Source: CAVYXZ01 sp963772595 (lineage in GTDB: Bacteria > Chloroflexota > Anaerolineae > Aggregatilineales > Phototrophicaceae). From it: DNA of 64,000 nucleotides. Position 1 is the first letter of the stretch; each line of letters starts with the position of its first letter. Where the stretch lies: contig CAVYXZ010000008.1 in assembly GCA_963772595.1 (NCBI GenBank), positions 372,001 through 436,000 of the forward strand. Direction: 5' to 3'. This document shows positions 35,000 through 44,689 of this stretch, piece by piece. The notes below the pieces were generated by a model, which worked only from the letters and a program-made list of their open reading frames with translations, ran no database searches and had not been told where the DNA came from. The translations under genes were made by a program, and so were the position numbers.

Positions 35000-36439
35000 T
35001 CAGGAGAGTTTTTGCGCCTGCTTGACCTCTATGACCTGGGCTGCTTCGGGCCGTTCTTTGTAGAAATCGTCCAGCGGATAGCAGCCGGAAACCATGCCGT
35101 TGCGCGGCGCGGTGGTGCAGTCGCTGAAAGTGCGGCAGATGCGCTTGCGCTGTAATTTGCGTCCGGCCAGGATGTCGGCGGGCATGTCAGGATAGCTCAG
35201 CATCATGCGGCCCAGGCCGATCAGATCCGCCAGCCCGGCGCGGACACTGTGCTGCGCCACGTTAGGCAGCCAGTCCTGCAAATAGGAATAGCCGGAGCCG
35301 ACGATAATCAGATCCGGATGCGCCTGCTTGAGGTCCGCCACCGCCGCGATCTGCCGTGCCACGCCGGCCAGCGGGTCCTCCGGCGGCTGGTAGCCATCCG
35401 AGGGCGGGAAGAGCGCCGGGCGCTGAATGTGCGGATTATAGTAGGGGCTGCCCGCCGTTGCGCAGACGAGGTCGATGCCCAGCGATTTCAGCAGGTTCAG
35501 ATACTGGTTTGGCTCGGTCAGGTCGATGCCGGTGCCGCTGGCATCGCCGCCAAAAGCGTAACGATAGGGACCCTCGGACCAGGGGACCCGCTCGCCGGTG
35601 CCATCCTCGCCGGGCCGGAAGGGCAGCCAGTCGAAAACGCTCAGGCGCACGCCGATGTGCAGGCCAGGGGCAGCCTCGCGGATGCCCGCGACGATCTCGC
35701 GCAGGAAGCGGGTCCGGTTCTCGAAGCTGCCGCCATAATCGCCGGGCCGGTCTACCGCGCTGAGGAACTCATGGCCCAGGTAGCCGTGACAATGCTTGAT
35801 GTCCACGAAGTCGAAGCCCGCCTGCTGCGCCAGCACCGCCGCTTTGATGAAGTCGGCGATCAGCGCGCGAATGTCGTCGTCGCTCATCAGCGGATAATCA
35901 TCTGGCAGGTTGTACTTGGCGTTCAGCAGCGGGTGCGTGTAGAGAATCTGCGGTTCCAGACGCTGTTTCTCGTTGGGGCGGCAGAAGCGCCCGGAATGGG
36001 TCAACTGCAAGCCGACGAAGAGGTCGTCGCTGCGCTCGAATTGTTCTTCATGCGCCGCAACGAGCGTCTGGCGCAGAGCGGCCAGGTCTCCGGCAGTTGA
36101 GTCGTTGATGAGCAGTTGGTTCGGGTTGGCGCGGCCATCATGGCGCACGGCCACCGCTTCTCCGCCCCAGATGAGCTTGGCTCCGCTCTGGCCGAAGTGA
36201 GTCCAGCGGCGTCTCACGAGATCGGTCACTTCGCCATGATCGCCGCCGTCCCAGCCTTCCATCGGCAGCACACAGAAGCGGTTGCCAATCGTCCGGTTGT
36301 AGACCCTTAGCGGCTGCGCTAAGGGGGACTCTGGGCCGGATTCGACCGTTTCGTCAAAGCCGATGTCGATCCCTAGCTCATCCAGGTGCGCGCGCAGTTG
36401 GTCAGCATTACGCAGTTGGGCAATACGGCGGTAGCTCAT
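35000..36439 (-). CDS. NADH:flavin oxidoreductase, Old Yellow Enzyme family
   Basis: 479 residues, an FMN TIM-barrel enzyme with extended loops. RVYNRTIGNRFCVLPMEGWD is the start of the barrel, GLQLTHSGRFCRPN has the conserved H-x-G-R-x substrate and FMN region, and AGFDFVDIKHCHGYLGHEFL with DYGGSFENRTRFLREIVAGI are OYE signatures. A Cys-rich tail (KRICRTFSDCTTAPRNGMVS, GCYPLDDFY) resembles the place where 2,4-dienoyl-CoA reductase-like members bind [4Fe-4S], but the cluster motif is incomplete. The reaction is unknown. It is the first gene of the minus-strand sugar-acid run and is divergent from the Gfo gene at 36665. Confidence 0.88.
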   Translation of the reverse strand: MSYRRIAQLRNADQLRAHLDELGIDIGFDETVESGPESPLAQPLRVYNRTIGNRFCVLPMEGWDGGDHGEVTDLVRRRWTHFGQSGAKLIWGGEAVAVRHDGRANPNQLLINDSTAGDLAALRQTLVAAHEEQFERSDDLFVGLQLTHSGRFCRPNEKQRLEPQILYTHPLLNAKYNLPDDYPLMSDDDIRALIADFIKAAVLAQQAGFDFVDIKHCHGYLGHEFLSAVDRPGDYGGSFENRTRFLREIVAGIREAAPGLHIGVRLSVFDWLPFRPGEDGTGERVPWSEGPYRYAFGGDASGTGIDLTEPNQYLNLLKSLGIDLVCATAGSPYYNPHIQRPALFPPSDGYQPPEDPLAGVARQIAAVADLKQAHPDLIIVGSGYSYLQDWLPNVAQHSVRAGLADLIGLGRMMLSYPDMPADILAGRKLQRKRICRTFSDCTTAPRNGMVSGCYPLDDFYKERPEAAQVIEVKQAQKLS

Positions 36440-36590
36440 AGGGCAGCTTCGCCCCGGTCAGGAAGCAGAATCCTGGTCAAGATCAATAACCTTCTATGGT
36501 CTCTCAAGAATGTCTTTACCGGGCCACAGTCTAACCTGAGTCCGGCGAAGCTGTCAAAATGACATCTATCACCAATACGATCCGTTCAGC

Positions 36591-36619
36591 TTGCATTTTA
36601 TAACGAAGCTGCCTATATT
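36591..36619 (+). promoter_or_regulatory. sigma70-type promoter of the Gfo-uxaC operon
   Basis: TTGCAT, 17 nt, TATATT (36614-36619) in the 225-nt divergent intergenic region, 46 nt before ATG 36665. AAAGG precedes the start codon. Confidence 0.55.
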
Positions 36620-36664
36620 CAGGCGGGCCTGTCACGGGCTGTTAGTGTATTCAGTAAAGGATTA

Positions 36665-38023
36665 ATGAAGGTGCCCAAAAAACGTTATGCAATTGTCGGA
36701 ACCGGATCGCGCTCCGGCATGTACGTGCGCGCGACCTCCCAGACCTACAGCGATACTGCCGACCTGGTGGCCTTCTGTGATCTCAGCCAGACACGCATGG
36801 ACTGGTATAACAAGATGCTGGCCGAGCAGGGCCGCACTGAGCCGGTGCCGACCTACCTGGCTGCCGATTTCGACCGTATGGTGGCCGAGCAGAAGCCGGA
36901 CACGGTTATCGTGACGACGATGGATTCGCAGCATCATAAATATATCGTGCGCGCGATGGAACTGGGCTGCGATGTCATCAGCGAGAAGCCGATGACCACC
37001 GACGTTGATAAGATGAAGGCCATTTTCGACGCCATCGACCGCACCGGGAAGAACCTGCGCGTGACCTTCAACTACCGTTACTCCCCGGCCTATACCCAGT
37101 TCCGTAAGCTGGTGATGGACGGCGTCATCGGGCGTCCGCTGGCGGTCGATTTCTCCTGGATCCTGAATACGAGTCACGGCGCGGATTACTTCCGCCGCTG
37201 GCACAGCGAGAAACAGAACAGCGGCGGCCTGCTGGTGCATAAAGCCACCCACCATTTCGACCTGGTCAACTTCTGGATCGATTCTTACCCCAAGCAGGTT
37301 TTCGCCATGGGCGACTTGCAGTTCTACGGTCAGAAAGCCGCCAACGGGCGCGGTGAGCATTACGACTACCGGCGCTATACCGGCGTGCCGGAAGCCAAAG
37401 ACGACCCCTTCGCGCTCTTCCTCGATGAGCGCGCCGATTATAAGGGCCTCTACCTGGATGCTGAAGCCGAGACCGGCTACATCCGCGACCGCAATGTCTT
37501 TAACGATACGGTGAACATCGAAGACACCATGAACGTCACGGCGCGCTATCGCAACGGCGTGCTGCTGTCCTACTGCCTGATTGCTTATGCGCCCTGGGAA
37601 GGGCTGCGGGTCGCCATCACCGGCGACAAGGGCCGCATTGAACTCGACGTGGTCGAGAGCGTCACCCATCTTCAGTCCGATAAACAGCGCAAGGCGGCTT
37701 CTACCGATTCGGCCAGTGCCAGCAAGGGCAGCTTCAAGACTGTCGAGATGCGCGCCTACCCAATGTTCGGCGAGTCGTACATTGTGGAGATTCCGCCGGC
37801 GACCGGCGGGCATGGTGGCGCGGACCCGGTCATGCTGGAGCAGATTTTCTCGGATAACCCACCCTATGACCCCTTCCAGCGCGGCGCATCGCACATCGAC
37901 GGCGCGGCCTCGATCCTGACGGGTATCTGCGCCAACGAATCGATTCGCACGGGCAGGTTGATTAACGTAGACGATATGTTCAAGCTGCCGGAGAAAGCCA
38001 GCGTGGAGGCGGTCGGGAAATGA
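36665..38023 (+). CDS. Gfo/Idh/MocA-family oxidoreductase, sugar-acid locus
   Basis: 452 residues, longer than typical Gfo members (about 340-390) because of inserts in the C-terminal domain. It begins KRYAIVGTGSRSGMYVRATS (G-x-G-x-x-x-x). DVISEKPMTTDVDKM has the EKP motif, and SGGLLVHKATHHFDLVNFWI carries the catalytic K-x-x-x-H. Members of this subgroup act on sugars or alditol derivatives with a bound or free nucleotide. Its stop overlaps the uxaC start (ATGA), so the two genes are coupled. This strongly suggests it belongs to a uronate or galacturonate-like pathway, but the substrate is unknown. Confidence 0.88.
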   Translation: MKVPKKRYAIVGTGSRSGMYVRATSQTYSDTADLVAFCDLSQTRMDWYNKMLAEQGRTEPVPTYLAADFDRMVAEQKPDTVIVTTMDSQHHKYIVRAMELGCDVISEKPMTTDVDKMKAIFDAIDRTGKNLRVTFNYRYSPAYTQFRKLVMDGVIGRPLAVDFSWILNTSHGADYFRRWHSEKQNSGGLLVHKATHHFDLVNFWIDSYPKQVFAMGDLQFYGQKAANGRGEHYDYRRYTGVPEAKDDPFALFLDERADYKGLYLDAEAETGYIRDRNVFNDTVNIEDTMNVTARYRNGVLLSYCLIAYAPWEGLRVAITGDKGRIELDVVESVTHLQSDKQRKAASTDSASASKGSFKTVEMRAYPMFGESYIVEIPPATGGHGGADPVMLEQIFSDNPPYDPFQRGASHIDGAASILTGICANESIRTGRLINVDDMFKLPEKASVEAVGK

Positions 38024-39427
38024 CCTTAGAAAACCGCTACTTCGCGCCGGACCCGGCCCAACGCCAGCTTGCCGCTGAGCTGCACGCGGCGGTCAAAGAC
38101 ATGCCGCTGATCTGCCCGCACGGGCACGTCGATCCGCGTCTGTTTTCCGACCCGGACTACCAGTTCGGCTCGCCAGTCGATCTGCTCATTATCCCGGACC
38201 ATTACGTCTTTCGGATGCTCTACTCCCAGGGCATCCAGCTCGAAGACCTGGGCGTGCCGCGTCAGGACGGTGGGCCGGTCGAGACCGATCACCGCAAGAT
38301 TTGGCAGACCGTCTGCGATCACTGGCATCTCTTCCGGGGCACGCCGACGGGGGTCTGGCTGCGCGACGAACTGATGGATGTCTTCGGCATTACACAGAAG
38401 CTCAACGGCGCCAACGCGCAGGCCATCTACGACGCCATCGCCGCCAAGCTCGCCAGCCCGGAATTTCGCCCGCGCGCGATGTTCGAGCGCTTCAATATCG
38501 AGGTGTTAGCGACCACCGACGCAGCCACTGATACGCTCAGCCATCATCAGGCCGTGCGCGACTCCGGTTGGAAAGCGCGCATCGTGCCGACCTTCCGCCC
38601 GGATGCGGTGGTCAACATCGACATGGATGGCTGGAAAGGAAATATCGAGACGCTGAGCAGCGTCAGCGGCGTGGACGTGAAGGATTACGCCAGCTACGTG
38701 CAGGCGCTGGAGCAGCGGCGCGGTTTCTTCAAGTCGATGGGCGCGACAGCAACTGATCATGCCGCCATGAGCGCTTATACTGGAAAGCTGAGTGCGCAAG
38801 AGGCTGAGGCTATTTTCCAGCGGGCGCTCAAGGGCGACGGTGACGGCGGAGGATGCGCAGCGCTTCACCGGGCACATGCTGATCGAGATGGCCCGCATGA
38901 GCAGCGAAGACGGTCTGGTGATGCAAATCCACGTGGGCAGCTTCCGCAATCACAGCCCGGACGTGATGGCCCGCTTCGGACGCGACAAAGGCACCGACAT
39001 CCCGCTTGCGGCGGAATTCACGCGCAACCTCAAGCCGCTGCTGGATGCTTACGGCACGCAGCCGGGCCTGACGATCATCCTCTTCAACCTGGATGAGACG
39101 ACCTACAGCCGCGAACTCGCGCCGCTGGCCGGGGTCTACCCGGTCCTGCGCCTGGGGCCGCCCTGGTGGTTTTTCGACAGCCTCAACGGCATCCGGCGCT
39201 ATTTCGACGACGTGATGGAGACGGCGGGGGTCTATAACACGGCGGGCTTCAACGATGATACCCGCGCCTACCCCTCGATCCCGGCGCGACATGACCTCTG
39301 GCGGCGGGCCAGTGCGGACTGGCTGGCTGGGCTGGTTGTGCGGCACATCATCGACGAGGAAGACGCCCAGGCGATGATCGTGGATATGGCTTATCATCTG
39401 GCGAAGGATACTTACCGTCTGGGTTAG
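38020..39427 (+). CDS. uxaC: Glucuronate isomerase (one frameshift)
   Basis: Uronate isomerase converting D-glucuronate to D-fructuronate (or galacturonate to tagaturonate). The metal-binding motif CPHGHVDPRLF (H-x-H) is near the N-terminus, followed by a TIM-barrel amidohydrolase-like fold with HWHLFRGTPTGVWLRDEL, VLATTDAATDTLSHH, and C-terminal MQIHVGSFRNHS, LGPPWWFFDSLNGIRRYFDD and ETAGVYNTAGFNDDTRAYPS. One base shift at about 38838 separates the halves. Corrected length is about 468 residues, as in the family. ATG 38020 overlaps the preceding Gfo gene by 4 nt. The two genes probably start hexuronate breakdown. Confidence 0.9.
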
Positions 39428-39469
39428 AAAACCCTCTGTGAAGCAAGGCGGCAGCGTTTCTTTTCTTGC

Positions 39470-39583
39470 CTGACCTCACCCCCCGGCCCCCTCTCCATTC
39501 ATGGAGAGGAGGAGCAAACCAGTACTCGACAGGCTTTGAAGTCCCCTCGCCATTGGTGGAGAGGGGATTTAGGGGTGAGGTCA
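39470..39583. repeat. MITE-like repeat, copy B
   Basis: 114 bp, with perfect 12-bp inverted termini TGACCTCACCCC and GGGGTGAGGTCA. It shares CCCCGGCCCCCTCTCCAT and GAGGGGATTTAGGGGTGAGG with copy A at 33717. It lies immediately after uxaC and may terminate or stabilise the transcript. Confidence 0.8.
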
Positions 39584-39663
39584 GAATAAAAATAGATCAC
39601 AACGCTGGCAAATGCCGGTTTAGGGATAAACTCGTAGTCACAGCGAAAACTCTATATCGAACG

Positions 39664-39706
39664 AAAAAAGCCGCCCGGTTCGAGGACCAGACGGCTTTTC
39701 TTTTTG
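39664..39706 (-). terminator. Bidirectional intrinsic terminator
   Basis: AAAAAAGCCGCC...ACGGCTTTTCTTTTT forms a stem of 8-9 bp flanked by A and T runs. It lies 11 nt beyond the stop of the minus-strand serine protease and could also act on the + strand after uxaC. Confidence 0.75.
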
Positions 39707-39716
39707 CAGAGTGTGT

Positions 39717-40484
39717 CTAGTGACTGTTAATCCAGTTCAGGATTTCCGCGCTGTCGATGCGGTTGGAGTAAGTCACCCCGGCGCACTGATAGTTGTTGAC
39801 GTAAGAATTCACGGCAAGGATGGTGTCGGTGCCGCCGAGCAGATTGGGGCCACCGGAGTCGCCGAAGCAGATGCCGCCCGACCCCTGCGAATGATTGGCG
39901 CGCAGCTTGATGTACTCGTCGGCATTCACGTGATTGCTGGCAACCAGTTCGGTGGGCGCATAACGGCGGACCAGATCAATCCCGGCCCAGTCCGGCGCAC
40001 CCTCGCCCGGCACATGGATACGCTGCGACACACCGAAGCCGACCAGGTCAATAGGCGTGTTCATGCCCAGGCTATCCACCTGATTCACAGACGGCAGGTT
40101 GCCATAGCGCGGCAGAGCGACACCGCTATCGGCAGTTGCGACGGCGACGTCGTGGGTATCAAAGCCCGGCGCGCCATTGCCACAGGCAGCGCAGTAGCCA
40201 TCGTTGGCATCGTAGTTAGCGCTGACCAGAGCAACGCCCGGAATGTAGAGCGATACACGTGAATTATCCGGTGCGCAGTGCGCTGCGGTCACGAACTTCG
40301 TCGGTGAAATAAAGGTCCCCGAACACAGGCTGTATGAACCCGTCCCGGTGTATTCTGGATACAGCATCACGCCGACGTAGGGATGGCCGTTGCCATCCGG
40401 CTGGCCTCCCGTGACGGCAAATGCGGTGCTCGTCACTGTGAGTGTGAGTATGACTAGAAGCGCAATAACAAGCAGACGTTTCAT
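39717..40484 (-). CDS. Secreted trypsin-like serine protease (S1)
   Basis: 255 residues with a clean signal peptide (LLVIALLVILTLTVTSTAFA). The catalytic triad is present: TAAHC (His), THDVAVA (Asp) and CFGDSGGPN (Ser). CSGTFISPTKFVTAAHCAPD and several Cys pairs suggest disulfides. A V-T-G-G-Q sequence just after the signal peptide resembles the I/V-x-G-G activation site, so maturation could involve only signal cleavage. It is extracellular. Monocistronic, with its own promoter and terminator. Substrate unknown. Confidence 0.9.
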   Translation of the reverse strand: MKRLLVIALLVILTLTVTSTAFAVTGGQPDGNGHPYVGVMLYPEYTGTGSYSLCSGTFISPTKFVTAAHCAPDNSRVSLYIPGVALVSANYDANDGYCAACGNGAPGFDTHDVAVATADSGVALPRYGNLPSVNQVDSLGMNTPIDLVGFGVSQRIHVPGEGAPDWAGIDLVRRYAPTELVASNHVNADEYIKLRANHSQGSGGICFGDSGGPNLLGGTDTILAVNSYVNNYQCAGVTYSNRIDSAEILNWINSH

Positions 40485-40528
40485 TAAGCATCCCCTTCAT
40501 AACGAACAAGAAAAAGACAAGCCTTGCT

Positions 40529-40557
40529 ATCGTAGCGTACTGTCAAAGCTATTACAA
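40529..40557 (-). promoter_or_regulatory. Candidate promoter of the serine protease gene
   Basis: On the minus strand, TTGTAA, 17 nt, TACGAT (-10 at 40529-40534), about 45 nt before the ATG. Confidence 0.4.
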
Positions 40558-40643
40558 TAAGATCACTTGACTTGGTCCAGACTCTGGCCGGTGTTTCGTG
40601 AACCACAATCCGCAGGGTCTGGCAGCTGTATCGGAACAAAATT

Positions 40644-41433
40644 ATGTATGAGCATCATCAACGCACGATTGACCGTTTGAAAGACCTCTTTGAGCCGCAG
40701 CCGGAGGTACAAGCGCTGCTGATTGGCGGCTCGCTGGTACGCGGCTGGGGACGGCCTGATTCGGACGTGGATATTCTGCTGGTCGTCACCGAAGCAGAGT
40801 ACCAGCGGCGGCTGCCAACGCAGGATCTGCATTACGTCACGCATCGATCTGTGCGATTACGACGGTGGCTACGTCGATGGCAAGATCGTGGACATCAACT
40901 ATCTGCGCGAGGTGGCCGATCATGGCAATGAGGCGACCCGCTCGGCCTTTGTGAACATGATCCCGTCGATTGCACGGCTGCCGGAACTGGACGCGCTCCT
41001 CCGGCAGATCACGACCTACCCGGAGCAGGGCCGTGACGAGCGCATGAAGGCCTTTTTCAGCGAGGTCATCATGATGAACTGGTTCATCGGCGAGGCCGAG
41101 AAGCGCAGCGATGCCTATCTGTTGACGCGCTCGGTGGCCGATATGGTGCTCTTCGGCGGGCGCTGCATCCTGGCCTACAATCGCATCCTCTACCCCTTCC
41201 ACAAGTGGCTGATGCAGTGCCTGCGCGAGGCCCCGGAGAAGCCGCCGGAACTGCTCAATCTGACTGCCGCGCTGCTCGAATCGCCCAGCAAACAGACCGC
41301 TGCTGACTACAGTGCCTGCCTGCGCGAGTTCCACGACTGGGGCGTCAGCGAGATCGGGGAGGCCGCCGTACAGTTCATGTTCGACCGCGAATGGCCCTGG
41401 CGCAGGGGCGAGGCTCCGATTCACGATTGGTAA
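40644..41433 (+). CDS. Nucleotidyltransferase-domain protein (one frameshift)
   Basis: Pol-beta-type nucleotidyltransferase fold. IGGSLVRGWGRPDSDVDILL (GGS, then D-x-D metal ligands) is at about residues 31-50. A base shift near 40845 separates it from the rest: DYDGGYVDGKIVDINYLREV (third acidic residue candidate D-I-N), then an all-helical C-terminal domain of about 180 residues ending RRGEAPIHDW. Corrected length is about 262. It is like small-molecule or antibiotic adenylyltransferases and MNT-type proteins; no HEPN partner is adjacent. Function unknown. Confidence 0.75.
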
Positions 41434-41520
41434 GACAGCGCAGTGTCGAGAAAATTTGAAGATTAAGCAGGCCTGATACACAATAAGCCTTTGAGACCAA
41501 ACAGTAAGGCAGACGTATTC

Positions 41521-42709
41521 ATGACGACAGAAAAAACGCCTCACCTCGCCACCGGCTGTGTCTGGTATGGCGAGGACTCCTATCTGATGCAGGGAGCCAC
41601 CCAGGTTCCGGTGGTTCATAGCGTTTCCTATGGTTACGAGGACCTCGACGAGTGGCTGGCGGTCGCGCGCGGTGAAAAACCCGGCCATATCTATGGGCGA
41701 AACAGCAATCCGACAGTCCACGCCTTTGAAGAAAAGGTGCGCTTGCTGGAGGGAGCCGCCGCGGCCACCAGCGCCGCCACCGGCATGGGCATCATCAGCA
41801 GCACCCTGTTCGCGCTGCTCGACGCCCGGCCAGCGGATCGTCTCGATTAAAGACACCTACGGCGGCACTAACGTCATCTTCACCGAGTTTTTGCCCCGGA
41901 TCAACGTCGAGGTGACGCTCTGTGATACGATGGACCACGACGTGATCGAAACCGAGATTCGCAAAGGCTGCCAGCTTGTGTATCTCGAAAGCCCGACTAA
42001 CCCGACGACCAAAGTGGTGGACATCGCCCGGCTGTGTCAGGCGGCGCGCGCGGTGGGCGCGGTCTCCGTCGTGGACAATACCTTTGCCACCCCCATCAAC
42101 CAGAATCCGCTCCAACTGGGGGCCGATCTGGTGCTGCACAGCGCGACCAAATTCCTGGGCGGTCATGCCGACGCGCTGGGCGGAGTCGTTTGTGGTTCCC
42201 CTGAGCTAATTGAGCAGGTCTTCCATTATCGTGAGATCAATGGAGCCACGCTGCATCCGATGGCGGCCTATTTGCTGCTGCGGGGCATGAAGACGCTGGA
42301 ACTGCGCGTGCGCCAGCAGAATGCCAGCGCCTTGCAGATCGCCCAGTATCTCGAATCGCATCCAGCGGTGGAGCGCGTTTTCTACCCTGGCCTGGCATCC
42401 CACAGTGGGCACGCCATCGCCTGCCAGCAGATGCGCGGCTTTGGCGGCATGATGAGTTTCATGCTCAAAGAGAACAGTTTCGATGCTGTGCGCAAATTCC
42501 TGCCCCGGCTGCGTTTCGCTCATGCCGCCGCGAACCTGGGGGCGGTGGAAACCATTGTCGGCCCGCCCGCCACGACCAGCCATGTCGAATGCACGCCGGA
42601 AGAACGGCAGGCGATGGGCATCCCCGAAAGCCTGATCCGCTATTCGACCGGCATCGAAAACACAGACGATCTGATCGCGGATCTGGAACAGGCCCTCGCC
42701 ATATTTTGA
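41521..42709 (+). CDS. Cystathionine gamma-synthase/gamma-lyase family PLP enzyme (one frameshift)
   Basis: A roughly 395-residue Cys/Met-metabolism PLP enzyme. ATG 41521 begins MTTEKTPHLATGCVWYG. Visible motifs are YGRNSNPTVHAFEEKVRLLE, SPTNPTTKVVDIARLC, VVDNTFATPINQNPLQLGAD and HSATKFLGGHADALGG with the PLP-binding lysine. The frame shifts once at about 41825; the halves read STLFALLD and PGQRIVSIKDTYGGTNVIFT. Gamma-synthase versus gamma-lyase versus O-acylhomoserine sulfhydrylase cannot be settled. It precedes an M20 hydrolase by 13 nt, so they may be cotranscribed. Confidence 0.9.
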
Positions 42710-42722
42710 TGGAGCGCAAACG

Positions 42723-43883
42723 GTGACAGATATTCCCATCGACCCAGACTATGTGACGGCTCAGATTCAGGCGCTGGTGCAGATCGACTCCGTCAACTCC
42801 GACCTGGAATCCGGTGCGGCGGGTGAAGGGGAGATCGCGCGCTATGTCGCGGATGCTCTGAACGCCATCGGCATTACGCCGCAGGTGCATGAGGTCGAAG
42901 CCGGACGCACCAACGTGTTCGGCCTGCTCAAGGGCACGGACGGCGGGCGCTCCCTGCTGCTCAATGCGCATCTGGATACGGTCGGCGTGACTGGTATGCG
43001 CGCGCCTTTCTCCGGCGAGTTGCGCGACGGCAAAATCTACGGGCGGGGTGCCTACGACATGAAAGCCAGCATCGCCGCCATGCTGGCCGTGATGAAAGGG
43101 CTGGTCAAATCCGATACCCGGCTGGCGGGCGATCTCTGGTTCACGACCGTGATCGACGAGGAATACGGCAGCAAGGGCATGGAGCATCTGGTCACGCAGA
43201 TCCATACCGATGCCGCCATCGTGACTGAGCCGTCGGAGCTGCGGGTCTGCTGCGCGCATCGCGGTTTCGTGTGGATGGAGGTCATCACGCAGGGACGCGC
43301 GGCGCATGGGAGCCGCTTTGCCGAAGGCATTGACGCCAACATGCACATGGGGCGCGTGCTGGTGGAGATCGAAAAGCTGTCGCGCGAACTCGTGCAGCGG
43401 CCCGGCCATCCTCTGCTGGGTCCGCCGTCGATCCATGTTCCCCTGATGAAGGGCGGCACCTCCCAGTCGGTCTACGCAGCCTCCTGCCGGATCGAACTGG
43501 AACGGCGTACTCTGCCCGGCGAGACGGTAGAAGGTGTGGTGGCCGAGATTCAGGCGATCCTCGACCGTCTCGCGGCGGCGGACCCGCAGTTTTCGGCCAC
43601 TGTCCGCGCCTTCTTCAATCGGGACTCCTTCGAGATTGACCCGGAGGCCGAGATCGTTCAGACCGTGTGTGAGGCGACAGAGCAGGTGCTCGCTCATCCG
43701 CCGGAGATTTACGGCGAGGCCTGGTGGATGGACTCCGCGCTGCTGGCTCAGGCCGGGATCGACACCGTTATTATCGGGCCATCGGGCGGCGGTATCCACG
43801 CCAATAAGGAGTGGGTGGAGGTTCACTCTGTCGTGCAGTTGGCCCGCATTCTCGCACGCGCGGCGGTCAATTACTGCCGATGA
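42723..43883 (+). CDS. M20-family metallopeptidase/deacylase (ArgE/DapE type)
   Basis: 386 residues, intact. The di-zinc site is visible: NAHLDTVG (His and catalytic Asp), YGRGAYDMKA (bridging Asp), VIDEEYGSKGM (catalytic Glu and ligand Glu), TEPSELRV (ligand) and GGIHANKEWVEVHS (His). A lid or dimerisation domain lies between residues 180 and 290. The family removes N-acyl groups from amino acids (ArgE, DapE) or cleaves dipeptides. GTG 42723 is 13 nt downstream of the PLP-lyase stop. The substrate is undetermined. Confidence 0.9.
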   Translation: MTDIPIDPDYVTAQIQALVQIDSVNSDLESGAAGEGEIARYVADALNAIGITPQVHEVEAGRTNVFGLLKGTDGGRSLLLNAHLDTVGVTGMRAPFSGELRDGKIYGRGAYDMKASIAAMLAVMKGLVKSDTRLAGDLWFTTVIDEEYGSKGMEHLVTQIHTDAAIVTEPSELRVCCAHRGFVWMEVITQGRAAHGSRFAEGIDANMHMGRVLVEIEKLSRELVQRPGHPLLGPPSIHVPLMKGGTSQSVYAASCRIELERRTLPGETVEGVVAEIQAILDRLAAADPQFSATVRAFFNRDSFEIDPEAEIVQTVCEATEQVLAHPPEIYGEAWWMDSALLAQAGIDTVIIGPSGGGIHANKEWVEVHSVVQLARILARAAVNYCR

Positions 43884-43971
43884 GGGTCTATGGAATGGTC
43901 CCGGCCAACAGACCGCCGTCGACCACACCGCCTCCCTGAGCGCAGTTTCACGATTGGTGAGGCCACGAATT

Positions 43972-44661
43972 ATGGACGCTGACTATTATTTCAGGCAATC
44001 CGCAAACAAAATACGTTCTGGTGATTGGGATGCAGGGCTTGCTGATCTGAACAAAGCTATCGCGCTTGCACCTAACAACGTCGAATATCTCTGGTCACGT
44101 GCTGATCTTCTTTATGAACGCGATGAATATCAAGAGGCAGTTAAAGATTATACAACTATCATTGCGTTAATCCCCGACTTAGACGATTTCCCAAACGCTC
44201 ATCGAAAACGAGCACGGTGTTACGAAAACTTGGGGCTACATCAGCAACTCATTGACGATTTGGGTTGGCTCATAAGCAATGGTTTTGAAACGGTTACTCT
44301 TCACGCATGGCGAGGTAAATACCGGGAGCAACAAGGAGATTTCCATGGGGCTGTTGCTGACTGCACAGCGGGTCTTCAGATTTCGCCGCAAGATGCTGAA
44401 ATCCGGTTACAACGTGGCGTCAACTATTATCGATTGCAGCGATTTGAGGATGCAATTGCGGACTTCACACATATCTTGAACTTACCGGATGTGCATCCAA
44501 GTGTGGTGGAAGCCACTTATCATTGGCGGGGCAGCACTTTTTATCGGGCAAAAAACTATGAAAATGCACTCAACGACTTCAATGTGGTTATGAGGTTTCT
44601 CAAGCTGGATATTCTTTCGGACCCATCAGAGTATGTTTCGCTTTTCGGATTGCCGGATTAG
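43972..44661 (+). CDS. TPR-repeat protein
   Basis: 229 residues, cytoplasmic, made of about five tetratricopeptide repeats. Clear units are ADLNKAIALAPNNVEYLWSR, AVKDYTTIIALIPDLDD, AVADCTAGLQISPQDAEI with LQRGVNYYRLQRFEDAIADF, and YHWRGSTFYRAKNYENALND. Its base composition is visibly AT-richer than the M20 gene upstream, hinting at later acquisition. No signal peptide or catalytic domain. Function unknown. An upstream open frame to 43534 overlaps the M20 gene in another frame and is spurious; ATG 43972 is preferred. Confidence 0.8.
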   Translation: MDADYYFRQSANKIRSGDWDAGLADLNKAIALAPNNVEYLWSRADLLYERDEYQEAVKDYTTIIALIPDLDDFPNAHRKRARCYENLGLHQQLIDDLGWLISNGFETVTLHAWRGKYREQQGDFHGAVADCTAGLQISPQDAEIRLQRGVNYYRLQRFEDAIADFTHILNLPDVHPSVVEATYHWRGSTFYRAKNYENALNDFNVVMRFLKLDILSDPSEYVSLFGLPD

Positions 44662-44689
44662 ATTGCCTTAAAGCACCATAATCTTCGTA

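Noticed and set aside
42465..43928. Minus-strand open frame of 487 codons
   Set aside because: Antisense to the M20 and PLP-lyase genes, which carry complete motifs.
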